From positions 38,805,515-38,869,514 of the forward strand of contig CM019701.1 in the NCBI GenBank assembly GCA_009760885.1: a stretch of DNA of 64,000 nt, read 5' to 3'. A model generated the notes under the pieces. It had not been told where the DNA came from. It searched no databases and saw only the letters and a list, made by a program, of their open reading frames with translations. Source of the stretch: Achatina immaculata. Lineage: Eukaryota > Mollusca > Gastropoda > Stylommatophora > Achatinidae. The position numbers were made by a program, and so were the translations under genes. Below are positions 20,134 through 31,928 of the stretch, piece by piece (within the stretch, counting starts at the first letter, position 1; the number at the start of each line of letters is the position of its first letter).

Positions 20134-20282
20134 CTGTCAAAGGATAAATTCCTTAATTAATGTTTGTTTTTTTATGAATATTCCATGTCTTATAGCGTTT
20201 ATAAGAGTGAAAGTTTCTCGGCGGCAACAATTAGTTTTTCCATAAATTTTGGCTCCTCGATCACGTGTAGTGTGTGATCAAA

Positions 20283-20451
20283 TTTTATATTTTACATCGC
20301 TAAATCCTACTTTTATGTTTTACATCGCTAAATCCTACTTTTATGTTTTACATCGCTAAATCCTACTTTTATGTTTTACATCGCTAAATCCTACTTTTAT
20401 GTTTTACATCGCTAAATCCTACTTTTATGTTTTACATCGCTAAATCCTACT
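20283..20451. repeat. 28 bp minisatellite, 6 copies
   Basis: The unit TTTTACATCGCTAAATCCTA plus CTTTTATG is repeated six times, almost perfectly. The near-identity points to recent expansion. It lies just upstream of the peptidase pseudogene exon, in what would be its intron. Confidence 0.95.
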
Positions 20452-20689
20452 TTTCATGCAGAATTAGAGAGTTTTTAAAAGTTTTTTTTCTCTGTTAAGC
20501 TTTTGTTTTCAACAATGTTTTTGTTCATATCTGGAATAATGCTTCCAATATTTTCATACTTAAGTCAAGTAAATTTGTGCTACAAAATATAAATGTCAAG
20601 TTTACCACGTTAACTTGTATTCCAGTTAGAAATTAGCGGCAGTCAGAGAAAGAAAGAAATATGAAACATGTTTGATGATCTGTTACAGC
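20452..20689. other. No gene recognised
   Basis: AT-rich spacer between the 28 bp array and a LINE remnant. Confidence 0.5.
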
Positions 20690-21620
20690 ATAGATTTTCA
20701 GTGAATCTGAAGCTGAAGTTCAAAGTTAAACATTCAGACTTCGGCTTCACTGCATTCGGGACAACCATCCCCATATATGTCTCCCCCCCCCCCCCATTTC
20801 CACATGCCGCAGCATCCATCCAAGAGTATGTTCCTGTCAAATGTTGTTTGTTTACGATGCGTTTCCTGCCAGCACCTTTAGTTTGTCCTAGCTCCAGCAG
20901 TCTCCTAACAGCTATATATATTTTTTTGTCCATTACCGCTCTTCATTTTCCCGCAGTCTGTCACTACAGCCCTAGCAATGTTCCTCTTGTCCACTGACAG
21001 TCTGCCATTTATTTTAACCTGTCCAGCAAGACTGTCTGCCACATCATTGCCATGTACTCCGGTATGCCCTGGACATTAAACCCAAGTTAGACTTGTCACA
21101 GCTGACTGGCTTAACAGCTGAACCCATTCTTTTCGAAGTAAATTCTCCTCAGTCGTATGGAGCATGCTCTGTGAATCGGTCACAATGACAACATTAACCA
21201 CGGCGCTACCAATTAACCATTCCACTGCCGCTGACACAGCCCCAGTTTCTATTCGCATGCTTGATGTGCTGACTTCAAAGCCTCCCGAACCCTGTGCCAC
21301 GACTCTTCCAATGTGGTAAGCAACAAAACCCCAACCATCTCTGCTGTTCCAAGTCACAGAGCCATCTGTATGTATTACCGTGTTGGAAGACCCACAGTGA
21401 TGCTGGATGAGATCTTGAACCCAAAGTTCAGTTGCTCCATGCGCTCAGTCTCGACATTCACGGCCCTTCTGTATAATAAACTTTGTTAGCTGAGATCGGT
21501 CCTGTACCGGTAACCATTAATCACCTTTTGGCACCTCATCTACATTGCAAATTGACTTTATTGTATCCTCCACCTCAGCCATCCAGGATCTGCCTCGTAT
21601 GATGCGTCACCCCTTTAATC
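20690..21620 (-). mobile_element. Jockey/I-type LINE remnant with RNase H domain
   Basis: The minus strand reads HTDGSVTWNSRDGWGF (first catalytic Asp), RIETGAVSAAVEWL (Glu), VVIVTDSQSML (Asp) and PGHTGVHGNDVADSLAGQ (final His/Asp), the complete motif order of a type I RNase H. A TAA lies between TWV and CPGH (about 21075). Upstream frames (21420-21620) are shattered. A poly(C) run sits at 20783-20795. Such RNase H domains follow RT in Jockey- and I-superfamily LINEs. Confidence 0.8.
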
Positions 21621-21853
21621 TGAAGCAGAGTAGCGATACTGAGCTATGAAACCCTGAATTAATTAACATAATTTCACTAAATCTGTCCAATAATCAATTT
21701 ACGCTATGTATTGACAACTTTCTTGAACATCGTTAAGTCGGTTTAATGATCTACATACTGTCCTTAGTCAAACCGTTATATCGACTTTCTGAACTATACC
21801 TGTAATAATATAATAATAATAATAATAATAATAATTTAGATAACAGCTTTTCG

Positions 21854-21996
21854 TGGGTAAACTGAATAGTGTGTGGTCCTTTGGGTAAACTGAATAGTGT
21901 GTGGTCCTATGGGTAAACTGAATAGTGTGTGGTCCTATGGGTAAACTGAATAGTGTGTGGTCCTATGGGTAAACTGAATAGTGTGTGGTCCTATGG
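21854..21996. repeat. 28 bp minisatellite, 5 copies
   Basis: The unit GGGTAAACTGAATAGTGTGT plus GGTCCTAT is repeated five times with one or two mismatches. It is preceded by a short (AAT)n tract at about 21808-21835. Confidence 0.95.
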
Positions 21997-23094
21997 GTGA
22001 CCTCACAATGTGTAGCTGACTTTTTAATTATGTTATATCCCTGGAGTTTTTCACATGTGCTGATACGAATCACTGCCTCAAAAAGTAAACAATTAAACAA
22101 CCAAGGGCATTGAGGTTTAATACGAACGAATGTAATTTCATTTACTTTCTTTTCAACTTAACCATTTATAGAGCAGTAGCACAATTAAATTGCTCTTTTC
22201 CTCGTATATAATTTTTCCATTTGATATTAACAAATCTAAGTGTTGGAATAGATTATCCTGCAGTACAGATAAAGAAAGCGCTAGAAATTAAAACTGAAGC
22301 TTCAAATGATGATTTACATATTTTCAAGAGCATTCGTGTGGTATTTTATAGTGGTGCTTTATCTTAATCATATATATCAAAAGTATCAAAGAAAAGGGTT
22401 AGTGTATTATTTAATTTTACTTTGTGAAGTTTATTATGTAATTCCATAGCGGTTTTAGAGCTTAGGAATGAGGAAAACGTCTAAAGAAGCATTATTTTGC
22501 GAGCTGGGAATATACATGTCACTGCCCGTTTAGGCAATTGTAAACTTTGTTTGTGCTAAATCTACATTTTATAGATAAATTGGGAAGAAATAGATCAACC
22601 CAGCTGTTTCAGGCATTCCCTTGGCATATACTACCGTACTGCGTGGCCAAGATCTCGCGACCCCCATGACCGCCAACCCAGATTCTCCCCTCCAAGGATA
22701 CTGCATGTCAATTTAATTCAGCATTTTATACACATTCATACACCACATACACATGAAATACATATTACCACGTCCGCAATTCAATTTGCATCCATTTATT
22801 AACACTCTCTCTATACATATATCATAGTGACACCACCACAGACATTACATACACAGGACATCAACATATATCATCATGATAATAACAACCATGACATGTA
22901 TCATCAACGTAACATATTAAAACATGACATAAATACAATGTATTATCCATAACTAAGTAACAGTTAATTCCGTGGACCAGACTGGCCTGGGCCCCTCTGG
23001 CCCTACTAAGCAATTATACATATATCTCAATATTTGTGCCGATACACTGGTAACACATTTCAGCCACTGCTGCCATGAAATTCCCATTCCCCTT
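21997..23094. other. No gene recognised
   Basis: About 1.1 kb of AT-rich sequence with no coding frame or repeat that I can match to the rest of the window. Confidence 0.55.
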
Positions 23095-23655
23095 ATCTTA
23101 TATCTTATATCCTTCCCGTGCCGTTAGACGTCACATAGGGCTCGCAAAGTAGTTCGCCAATATTTCCTGTCTTCGGCGAGTCTTTCAACCTCAACAAAGG
23201 ATTTTATGCCTGTTAACTTGGCCTCTCTTAATAATGTTCTCTTCAGAGTTTCACGCGGTCTGCCCCTTTTTCTTCGGCCTGTTGTGTTCCACTTGATAGC
23301 TTGTTTTGGGATTCTCTGCTCATTTCTTCTCATCAAGTGGCCAACATATGTCCATCTCCTTTTCCTGATCACCCGTGAGACTGGTTGTTGTTCAGTCATC
23401 TGTCTTATCTCTGCATTGTTCTTGAATTCATTCCACTTGATGCCGAGTATTTTCCTTAGGCATTTGTTTTCAAAAGAGTCTAATTTCTTTTCTATTTCTT
23501 TAGTTGTTTACCAGTTTCACGTGAGTGAATGAGGGTGGATATTACATTTGAATTGAATAGTCTTAACTTGGTTTTTGTGCTTATAACTTTTGAATTCCAT
23601 ATGTTCTCAAAATTCTTGAAGATTGATGTTGCTTTTGCAATTCCAATTTTAACTT
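23095..23655 (-). mobile_element. RTE-B LINE 3' fragment
   Basis: The minus-strand frame encodes MTEQQPVSRVIRKRRWTYVG then GRRKRGRPRETLKRTLLREAK (23124-23399), preceded by the NKCLRKILGIKWNEF block. It ends at ACGTCTAACGGCACGG and the ATAAG-type tail. It faces the plus-strand RTE-B copy at 23712 across a TA microsatellite. Confidence 0.9.
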
Positions 23656-23661
23656 ATATTC

Positions 23662-23663
<2 letters not shown>

Positions 23664-23702
<39 letters not shown>
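23664..23702. repeat. (TA)n microsatellite
   Basis: A TA run lies between two RTE-B copies of opposite orientation, at the truncated 5' ends of both. Confidence 0.95.
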
Positions 23703-23707
<5 letters not shown>

Positions 23708-23711
23708 GTAG

Positions 23712-25860
23712 CCACAGCCTACAAGAAGAAAATACTAACATTAATTTCAATCAGGAACTTGCCACTCATTCCAAAACACCCAGTGAGGTTGAGGAAATAG
23801 GTATAGATGAGTTATGGAATTCTTACAGCACAGCCATAATCACAGCAGCAAAAGTAAGCGCTGGATTGGAAAAACCAAATAGAAAAGCTTGGATATCAGA
23901 TAAAACATGGAAGTATATACATGAAAGACGAGCAGTCAAATTAGACATGTTGAATGCAAAAGCAGATCATGAAAGAGATTCAGCAAAAGCAAAATACAAA
24001 GAAATAGACAAGAAAGTAAAAAGTTCAGCTAGAAGGGATAAAAGAGAATACATAGACAATATGGCGAAAGAAGCAGAAAAAGAAGCAAAAACAGGATACA
24101 GCAAAACTTTATATAACATACAAAAGAGGCTAACAGGTACTATTACATCTAAAGAAAAACCAATCCTTAGCAAAACTGGAACACTATTAACATCAAATAA
24201 AGACCAAAAGCGAAGATGGGCTGAACACTTCCAAGAAATACTCAATCGACCACACCCAAAAGAATTGTTAAACCTTGAAACTGACTTACCAGCCCCACAA
24301 CTAAATGTCAACCTAGATGAAATTAAATTGCAGGAAATTGAAACAGCAGTGAATCTAATGGCTAACAACAAAGCTGCAGGTGAAGATGAAATAACAGCTG
24401 AGATGCTAAAAGCTATCAATAGTGACAACATGAGACAACTACAGAGAATGTTTAACAAGATTTGGAAAGAAGAAAAGGTCCCTTCTAATTGGAAGAAATG
24501 AATCATTGTTAAAATACCAAAAAAGGGCAACCTTAGTGACTGTAACAACTGGAGAGGAGTAACCTTAATATCAGTTGTGTCAAAAGTATTTTGCAAGGTC
24601 ATTTTGAATAGACTCAAAGATATAGTGGATACTGCAATGAGAGAAGAACAAGCAGGATTTCGAAAAGGGAGAAGCTGTCTCGACCAGATCTTTACTCTCA
24701 GAATAATACTTGAAGAACATATTGAAAAGCAGAAACCATTAATACTGAACTTCATAGATTTTAAAAAGGCATTTGATAGCATACACAGAGATTCATTATG
24801 GAGAATTTTATGTCTATATGGAATACCATCTAAAATTGTCAACATCATTAAGGACTTATACAATGGATATGTTTGTGCAGTCAAGACAGAAGAAGGGATG
24901 AGTGAATGGTTCCAGATTGAAACAGGCGTGAAACAAGGATGTATACTGTCTCCTTTACTTTTTGGGATTACAATAGACTTCATAATGAAAAAATGCTGCA
25001 CAGGTAACACAGGTATTGACTGGGTACATGGGACCCAAATAGAAGATCTTGATTTTGCTGATGACATAACTCTTATCAGTAATAATGTGAATTCCATGCA
25101 AGAAAAAACAGAAAGCCTGTCTTCACTGGCTAGCAAAATAGGACTTGAAATTAACAAGGACAAAACAAAAATAATGAAAATTCCCATCAATCAAATTGGA
25201 AAAATACACATAGAAGGGAAAGATATTGAAGAAGTCAATCAATTTGCATACCTTGGCAGCTACATAGACCAGGATGGTGACACTAGAAAGGAAGTTAGGA
25301 TCAGAATTGCAAAAGCAGCATCAATCTTCAAGAATCTTGAGAACATATGGAATTCAAAAGTTATAAGCACAAAAACCAAGTTAAGACTATTCAATTCAAA
25401 TGTAATATCCACTCTCATTTATGCATGCGAAAGCTGGAAAACAACTAAAGAAATAGAAAAGAAATTAGACATCTTTGAAAACAAATGCCTAAGGAAAATA
25501 CTTGGCATCAAGTGGAATGAATTCAAGAACAATGCAGAGATAAGACAGATGACTGAACAACAACCAGTTTCATGGGTGATCAGGAAAAGGAGATGGATAT
25601 ATGTTGGTCACTTGATGAGAAGAAATGATCAGAGAATCCCAAAACAAGCTATCAAGTGGAACACAACAGGCCGAAGAAAAAGAGGCAGACCGCGTGAAAC
25701 TCTGAAGAGGACATTATTAAGAGAGGCCAAATTAACAGGCATAAAATCCTTTGATGAGGTTGAAAGACTCGCCGAAGACAGGAAAAATTGGCGAACTACT
25801 TTGCGAGCCCTATGTGACGTTTAACGGCACGGGAAGGATATAAGATATATAAGATAAGAT
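23712..25860 (+). pseudogene. RTE-B LINE endonuclease-RT polyprotein, RT half, one internal stop
   Basis: This is the most intact RTE-B RT in the window. Frame 23866-24501 holds the charged linker and the start of RT (NNKAAGEDEITAEMLKAI). After a TGA at 24499-24501 the same frame continues through IPKKGN and the frame 24577-25824: EEQAGFRKGRSCLDQIF, FIDFKKAFDSIHRDSLW (motif A), VKQGCILSPLLFGI (motif B), DLDFADDITLIS (motif C, FADD), the AYLGSYIDQDGDTRKEVRIR block, and the basic terminus. The TGA is shared with two other copies. The endonuclease is missing through 5' truncation. The tail ends in ATAAG-type repeats that run into (TA)n. Confidence 0.9.
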
Positions 25861-26842
25861 ATATATATATATTTATATGTGTGAACGTATATGTGTTTGT
25901 TCCAGCATCACGCCAGGAGCAATTTGAACCAAACTTGGCACACATATGACTTACAATCTGGACAGTCCACAATGGTGGTTAGATTGTCCCTAGGTGGGCC
26001 TGGGGATTTGGGATGGGATCGAAACCGACCGATAGAAATGACTGCTTTGGATTGTCGATCGTGACGGATAAAGGTCAGTCAGCACAAATCGATGACGTTA
26101 TATCTGCTGACCTTTTGCACTGGCAACTAGAAACGTGATCCACGGACCAGATTTCTGATTCACGATTCTGTGTCTCCTACTGTTGTTCACCTCAGGGTCC
26201 AGGTAGAAAATGGTCAGAGTGTTTATTTCATAACAGAGAGCGCCCATACAGTGGTTGATCAACCATCAACTACATGGGGGGAGGGCTAGCGGTGGGGGTG
26301 GGATGGGGGTGACATTTACAAATCATCGAAAACTACGGATATTAGTGTCGAATTCATAGTTTTTGGGTCGGTGAGATGAATAGTGACACACCCGATACCG
26401 TTTAAGTTCAAGCTCAGCCCCCATCGGTTTGGACGGGGGGGGGGAGCCTCAGGAGGGAGGTGATTAGGGGGGTGTCATGTACTAACCATCGAAAACGGCC
26501 AATGTTAGTGTCGAATCCATAGCTTGCGGGGTCCCTGAGATGAATAGGGACACTGCCGAAGACGTTTAAGACCAGGTTCAGCTCCCCCATCTTCATGAGG
26601 GACCTAGAGGTGAGGGTGAGATGGGTGTGACATGTAAAAATAATTAACAAGTACCAAGATTAGTGTCGAATCTATAGTGTTCGGGATCGCTAAGCTGATT
26701 GGTTACAGTCTTGGTGACAATTAAGCCCAAGTTTAGTCGAATAGAATGAATAAAATTCTGTAGAACAGTCGAGGCTCTGTAGAACCGTCTAGAAGGTTGT
26801 GGAAATGAATAGAACTTTCGTGACTGGGATAAATGAATACCC
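25861..26842 (+). mobile_element. Non-autonomous Helitron, degenerate copy
   Basis: Homologous to the intact Helitron at 59501-60451. The 5' side has the TA-rich start and CCAGCATCACGCCAGGAGCAATTT. The centre has about three tandem units with ATTAGTGTCGAATCCATAG. The 3' side has GTAGAACCGTCTAGAAGG and ACCCGGACAACG, but the second arm of the terminal hairpin and the CTAG are missing. There are no coding frames of its own. Confidence 0.75.
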
Positions 26843-27180
26843 GGACAACGTACACATATATAACGGACAATATCCAGGGCGGCTGGGGCTAAGTACGTCC
26901 ATATCAAACACAACACAGAGGAGATCAAACTTGATCCGCCATTTACCCCATGGCTATGCTCAGTGTGACTTTTCCCGCACGCTTTTTCCTTTATCATCCT
27001 TCCACCCCCGTACCACATGGACTGCATCTCTTCATCCAAAAGTCGTACACTATTCTGAGCTTCGAAAGCAATTCACACAATATTGTTTCCAGTTTTTTTT
27101 ATGTTTGTTATAAGTGCTGTTCCATATTGAATTCTCAAAACGGGCAGCGGCTAGTATACTGCACGTTTCAAGTATCCAAA
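26843..27180. other. No gene recognised
   Basis: Overlapping frames on both strands have no recognisable motif. I see nothing supported here apart from a short (CAT)n at 27182-27201, which is the tail of the next LINE. Confidence 0.5.
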
Positions 27181-28218
27181 ATCATCATCATCATCATCAT
27201 CAGGTGCCGTGCCGACTGGCGTTGGCTATTATGCTTCTCCAGAGTACACGATCCTTCATGCAGGCCATCAGTTCAGTTGGTGATCTCCTCTCACACCATC
27301 CCGTCAGACTGTCCAGTATCATTTCTCTTGGTCTTCCTCTTGATCTTCTTCCTTCTATTTTTCCTGTTGTTATAATATTTTCAATGCACCCTCTTCTCAT
27401 TGCATGTCCTATGAAAGTACATTGTCTCTCTCTTATTGTTTTGGCAAGGTTTTTTTTTTTGTCTCTCCAGTTCTTCTCATACATTCTTCATTAGTTATTT
27501 TTGCTGTCCAGGGGATTCGCAACATACTTCTAATAAACCACATTTCTACTGCGTCCAATGATTTTTGTGCAGACTTGCCTATTGTCCATGATTCACTTCT
27601 ATATAAGAAGATAGGTTCAGTAAGGCATTTTAGGACTCTTTTTCTAACATTCATTGATAAGGATGCGTTGGCTAATATGTTTCTCATTCTCTGAAATGCA
27701 GTCTTTGTTTAGCCTATTCTGTTCCTAATTTCTGTTCTGCATTTCCCATCTGAAGTTATTACTGCTCCAAGGTATTTGAATTTCTGTACCTGCACCTGCT
27801 TTAGAACAGTTCCTTTCCATTTTATACTACATGCTGGTGGATTCTGTTTCTTAGATATAACCATAGTCTCTGTCTTTTTTATGTTCAAAGAAAGGCCTTT
27901 CTGTTCACTTTCTTTGGCGACTTTATCCAAGAGCTTTTGTAGGTCTTGTTGGTTCTCAGCTATCAGTACTGTGTCGTCAGCATACGGAAGGTTGTTAATA
28001 TTGTATCCTCCAGTGTTTACGCCTGGTTCTGTGATGATCATTCTTAGAATATTCTCGTTGTACAGAGAAAAAAGGTCTGGAGATAGTACACATCCTTGTC
28101 GCACCCCTTGTTTTATAGGTTGATATTTTCCAGTTCTATATTCAACTCGAATTACTGCTTCTTGCTGCCAGTACAGATGTTTTACAATCCTCTGGTCTTT
28201 GTCGTCTATATATTTTTT
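27181..28218 (-). mobile_element. RTE-A LINE 3' half
   Basis: The minus-strand frame from 28230 encodes VRQGCVLSPDLFSLYNENI (motif B), LPYADDTVLIAENQQDL (intact YADD) and KFKYLGAVITSDGKCRT. A further frame covers MRNILANASLSMNVRKRVLK to GRRSRGRPREMILDSLTGW, ending in a (CAT/ATG)n tail. A stop and frameshifts at about 27715 and 27430 inactivate it. It is 5'-truncated within RT, where a 115 bp anonymous repeat follows. Confidence 0.9.
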
Positions 28219-28335
28219 ATCCAAAAGCAAAGTAATATTGTCAGAAAAAATGTGAGCAATGTCTTATTAATCTCAGTTGTTGCCCTTATATGATAAAAAA
28301 AATATATTTGCCACTTTCAGTTTTCTCTTCTTTGG
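28219..28335 (+). repeat. Anonymous 115 bp repeat, copy 1
   Basis: It matches 61199-61325 (AAAGCAAAGTAATATTGTCAG through CACTTTCAGTTTTCTCT) with scattered differences. It has no coding potential. Here it sits between an RTE-A 5' truncation point and a SINE fragment. Confidence 0.75.
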
Positions 28336-28400
28336 TTAGGCGCTCGGTCTAGTAACCCGGTGGTAGCGGTTTTAATCACAACATTGATATTTTTTTTATT
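28336..28400 (+). mobile_element. SINE-1 5' fragment
   Basis: GTTAGGCGCTCGGTCTAGTA and CCCGGTGGTAGC resemble the 5' part of the SINE at 47965-48260. Only the head is present and the B box is degraded. Confidence 0.5.
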
Positions 28401-29085
28401 GCTGTTCTAATATATAAGGTTCTATATTATATAGATTCTAGTAATTATGTAAATATTTGCTTAATGTTGTTGGTGTCAGCAATGGCTACTATGGATTCTT
28501 TTGTATATATGTAAGTATTAACACTTTTCTGAATCCAAGAATGTTAGAAAACCTGAACAGAAATACAAAGAAGTAGACTTTTCACCGCCAAAAGTTATTC
28601 CTGGAACACCCAGCAGGGTTATATTCTTCATTTGGACTAAACTCGAAATATCAATATTATGGTAACTGGTGTTTCGTCATTCTCTTCCTTTTTCTCTCTC
28701 TCCATCCCTTCCTCCCCCCCCCCTCTCTCTCTCTGTGTCTCTGTCTCTATGTTTCTCCTGGGCTCAGTATTACAGGCATACAACACTCATACAAATATAA
28801 TAATTCAATCTCTTTGGCTCGAAAATGTATTCTTGTTGTCAAAGCCAATAAAAAGCAAGGTTCTGAACGAAAGATCACATTTATGTATGGATACATGTCG
28901 TTCACGATCTGAGATTTTTAAGTGTATGATTACATAATCTGTTTTCCTTCAAATCATTGCTTTAACTCGCTCGTCTTCACTTCTTATATAATTTACAGGT
29001 GTTAGAAAACGAACAATAACATTTTTACCTTTTTTCAGAATCATCCTTACAGTATCATAACTTGTCTTGCCTTGCCTTCTATCTC
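28401..29085. other. No gene recognised
   Basis: AT-rich sequence with a CT-rich microsatellite at about 28690-28745; nothing else supported. Confidence 0.55.
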
Positions 29086-29695
29086 CATGGAACTGCGAGC
29101 TGGTGTTCTTTGTAGGCGATGTTGTGAAGATGTTGGGGCATAGCATCGTGTCTGAGTGAAGATGTTGAGATGTAGCATAGCATCGCGTCAGAGTGAAGAT
29201 GTTGAAGCGAATCATCGCGTCAGAGTGAAGATGTTGAGACAGCATATCATCGCGTCAGAGTGAAGATGTTGAGATATAGCATAGCATCGCGTCAGAGTGA
29301 AGATGTTGAAGCGAATCATCGCGTCAGAGTGAAGATGTCGAAGCGAATCATCGCGTCAGAGTAAAGATGTTGAAGGGAATCATCGCGTCAGAGTGAATAT
29401 GTTGAAGCGAATCATCGCGTCAGAGTGAAGATGTTGAAGCGAATCATCGCGTCAGAATGAAGATGTTGAGATATAGCATAGCATCGTGTCTGAGTGAAGA
29501 TGGTGAAGCGAATCATTGCGTCAGAGTGAAGATGTTGAGATATAGCATAGCATCGTGTCTGAGTGAAGATGTTCAGACAGAGAATATCATCGTGTCATAG
29601 TGAAGATGCTGAAGCGAATCATCGCGTCAGAGTTAAGATGTTGAGGCGTATCATCGTGTTAGAGTGAAGATGTTGAGACATAGCATCGTGTCGGT
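29086..29695 (+). repeat. 32 bp minisatellite, about 17 units, from a dispersed repeat
   Basis: The basic unit is GAAGATGTTGAAGCGAATCA plus TCGCGTCAGAGT, with longer variants containing GAGATATAGCATAGCATCG. A single such unit occurs in the dispersed repeat copy at 62813-62850. The array is followed by GGGAGCGGTTTATGGTGG, which is also next to the single unit there. Frames on the minus strand (repeats of HSDAMIRFNIFTLT type) are by-products. Confidence 0.9.
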
Positions 29696-29740
29696 TTGGG
29701 AGCGGTTTATGGTGGTTAATTTTTAATTCCTAGAGTGGAG

Positions 29741-30247
29741 TGATCCCCGTCCTGTTAGCCCGGCTAGGTCTGTTAGCCAGGCTAGGTCGGTTAGTCAGGC
29801 TAAATCTGTTAGCCAGGCTAGGTCTGTTAGCCAGGCTAAGTATGTTAGTCAGGCTAAGTCTGTTAGCCATACTAGATCTTTTAGTCAGGCTAAGTTTGTT
29901 AGTCAGGCTGTCTGTTAGCCAGGCTAGGTCTGTTAGCCACGCTACGTCTTTTAACCAGGCTTAGTCCGTTAGCCAGGCTAGGCTTGTTAGCCAGGCTAGG
30001 CTTGTTAGCCAGGCTAGTTCTATTAGACAGGCTAGGTCTGTTAGACAGGCTAGGTCTGTTAACCAGGCTAGGTCTGTTAGACAAGCTAGGCCTGCTAGCC
30101 AGGCTAGTTCTGTTAACCACGCTAGGTCTGTTAGACAGGCTAGGTCTGTTAACCAGTCTATTTCTGTTAGACAGGTTAGTTCTGTTAGACAGGTTAGTTC
30201 TGTTAGACAGGTTAGTTCTGTTAGACAGGCTAGGTCTGTTGGCTAAG
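29741..30247 (+). repeat. 18 bp minisatellite, about 28 units
   Basis: The unit GTTAGCCAGGCTAGGTCT is repeated with point variants (GACAGG, AACCAGG). Frames stay open on both strands (ARLGLL repeats; SNRPSL repeats) because 18 is divisible by three. I do not regard them as genes. One unit of the same sequence is present in the dispersed repeat copies at 36155, 58650 and 62790. Confidence 0.93.
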
Positions 30248-30330
30248 TCTGTTACTGGAGGTAGCAAGGGAGAGGTAGGACAAGGTCTTGGTCAGCCATG
30301 GTTCACCATCCCTGACGGTAATTTCTGTTC
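30248..30330 (+). repeat. 3' part of dispersed repeat R carrying both minisatellites
   Basis: TCTGTTACTGGAGGTAGCAAG to TTGGTCAGCCATGGTTCACC matches the sequence following the single unit at 58815-58875, showing that the two arrays above expanded inside one copy of repeat R. Confidence 0.75.
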
Positions 30331-30685
30331 TTGATTCTCAACAGAACAAAGTAAGAAGAATCTTTCATGCATTGAATGTTACAAACTGTTTGCACAGGCA
30401 GCCGGACTTGTTTTGTCATAAATCCTGTTGGATCCTGATAAACACGTTGACTCAAACAACACCAAGTTTTTGAAAGAAAAGGAAGTAGATTCAGTAACAT
30501 TTAGTCGGGAAACCGTTTTTGTCTTAGTGTTTAGAGACTCTGGGTGACTTGTAATTTCATGCATTTATTATCTGTAAATATAACAACATGATATACTTCA
30601 TGGTACATCCAACCAGCAAACTATTATAATGCATAGTGAGTAAAGAATTGTTCTCGTTGGAGCATCTTGCATATCAGTCTAGGTT
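30331..30685. other. No gene recognised
   Basis: Short overlapping frames only, with no recognisable motif. Confidence 0.5.
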
Positions 30686-31150
30686 ACATAGGGTGATAAC
30701 TAGAGTAGTATAGAGTGGTATCTGGGTAGGAAACTAGGGTGGTAATTAAGCTAGAATCTAGAGTGGGAATTAGGTAATAACTAGTATTTTATCTACGGTG
30801 GGAACTAGGGTAGTAAATAGGGTGGTAACTAGAGGAGTAAATAGGTGAAAACTAGATAGCAATTAAAAGGGTAATTAGAGTACTATTTTAAACGGGAATT
30901 AGGATGGTTACAAGAGAGAGTAACTGGAGTGACATCTGGAGTGAAAACTAGGGTTATAATCAGACGTAAGTGGCATCTAGGGTGGAAACTAGGGCGCTAA
31001 TGAAAGTGGTAGTTGGAGTAGTATTTAAGGGTGGTAACCGGAAGGATAATTAGAGCCTTATCTAGGGTAGAAACTAGGTTGGTATTCAGAGGAGTAATAA
31101 GTGTGACGATCAGGATTGTAGCTAGGGCTGTAATCAAAGGGGTAATTAGG
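30686..31150 (+). repeat. Degenerate tandem repeat, AACTAGGGTGG type
   Basis: Repeated variants of GTAACTAGGGTGGTAACTAG and GGTATCTAGGGTGG with a spacing near 16-20 bp and heavy divergence; an old minisatellite. Confidence 0.75.
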
Positions 31151-31159
31151 GTTTATAGG

Positions 31160-31592
31160 ATGGAAAGATAAGGCAATACAAGAACAATATAGGACCATAG
31201 TACATAATAGGTATAATGCTATAGAGAAGATTGAAACGATTGATGAACAATGGAATATGCTTAAAGACTCTACTGAGCAAACATCTATGGAAACCCTTAT
31301 CTTATCTTATATCTTATATTCTTCCCGTTCCGTTAAACGTCACATAGGGCTCGCAAAGTAGTTCGCCAATTTATCCTACCTCCAAATAAACGGCACGGTA
31401 AACAAGGGTGGATGACAGAAGAAATTGTGCAACTAATGGTTCGGAGAAGAAGTCTTAAGGAAGATAGAGATGAATATGAAAAATAGATAAAGAAATAAAA
31501 CACAAATGCAATAAAGCTAAAGAAGAGTGGCTAAATAGGAAATGTAATGAAACAGAGACACACCATCATGGAAACACAAGAGATATGTTCAT
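31160..31592 (+). mobile_element. RTE-A-like LINE linker remnant with a nested RTE-B scrap
   Basis: Frames give NRYNAIEKIETIDEQWNMLKD (31200-31275; compare NRYNAIAKINSIDEQWEMLRD in RTE-A) and GWMTEEIVQLMVRRRSLKED with KCNKAKEEWLNRKC (31405-31540). Between them, 31293-31368 is the last 75 bp of RTE-B on the minus strand, from CTTATCTTATATC to TTCGCCAATT. Confidence 0.75.
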
Positions 31593-31596
31593 TTAA

Positions 31597-31889
31597 TTTC
31601 ATTCATTCGTTTACATGTCCCTTGCAGAACTTTGCCTCCCTTACAGCACTCCTAGAGGCCTCTCGGTTGTGAGCAAGATGACCTTCTGTTGATGCATCCA
31701 TTTGCAGATCCTCACCGATGTCTTGCAGCCTTCTTGGCCTTGGTCGTCCTCTCTTTCTTTTTCCCATTATGTACCCTTCCAAGACGGTCTTCTCTATATT
31801 ATCATGACGTTTAATGTGTCCAAAATATTTAAGTTTTCTTTCTTTAATCCTCTTTACTAGCCAGCCTTCTTCAATATTAAGTTCTTGTA

Positions 31890-31893
<4 letters not shown>
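31597..31893 (-). mobile_element. RTE-C LINE 3' fragment
   Basis: Minus strand, from the (TTCATT) tail through AHNREASRSAV, GKRKRGRPRPRRL-like sequence and FGHIKRHDN to LNIEEGWLVK, then truncation into (TA)n at 31894. Stops are present. Confidence 0.85.

Positions 31894-31924
<31 letters not shown>
31893..31924. repeat. (TA)n microsatellite
   Basis: A TA run at the 5'-truncated end of the minus-strand RTE-C fragment. Confidence 0.95.

Positions 31925-31928
<4 letters not shown>

Noticed and set aside
23967..25190. 407-codon minus-strand frame
   Set aside because: It is the antisense shadow of the RTE-B reverse transcriptase; motif order and codons support the plus strand.
29086..29695. CRISPR-like array
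   Set aside because: Direct repeats are contiguous with no unique spacers, and the sequence is animal; it is a minisatellite.
29740..30334. Leu/Arg-rich and Ser/Asn/Arg-rich repeat proteins on both strands
   Set aside because: The 18 bp repeat period keeps all frames open; open frames on both strands indicate a by-product, not selection for coding.
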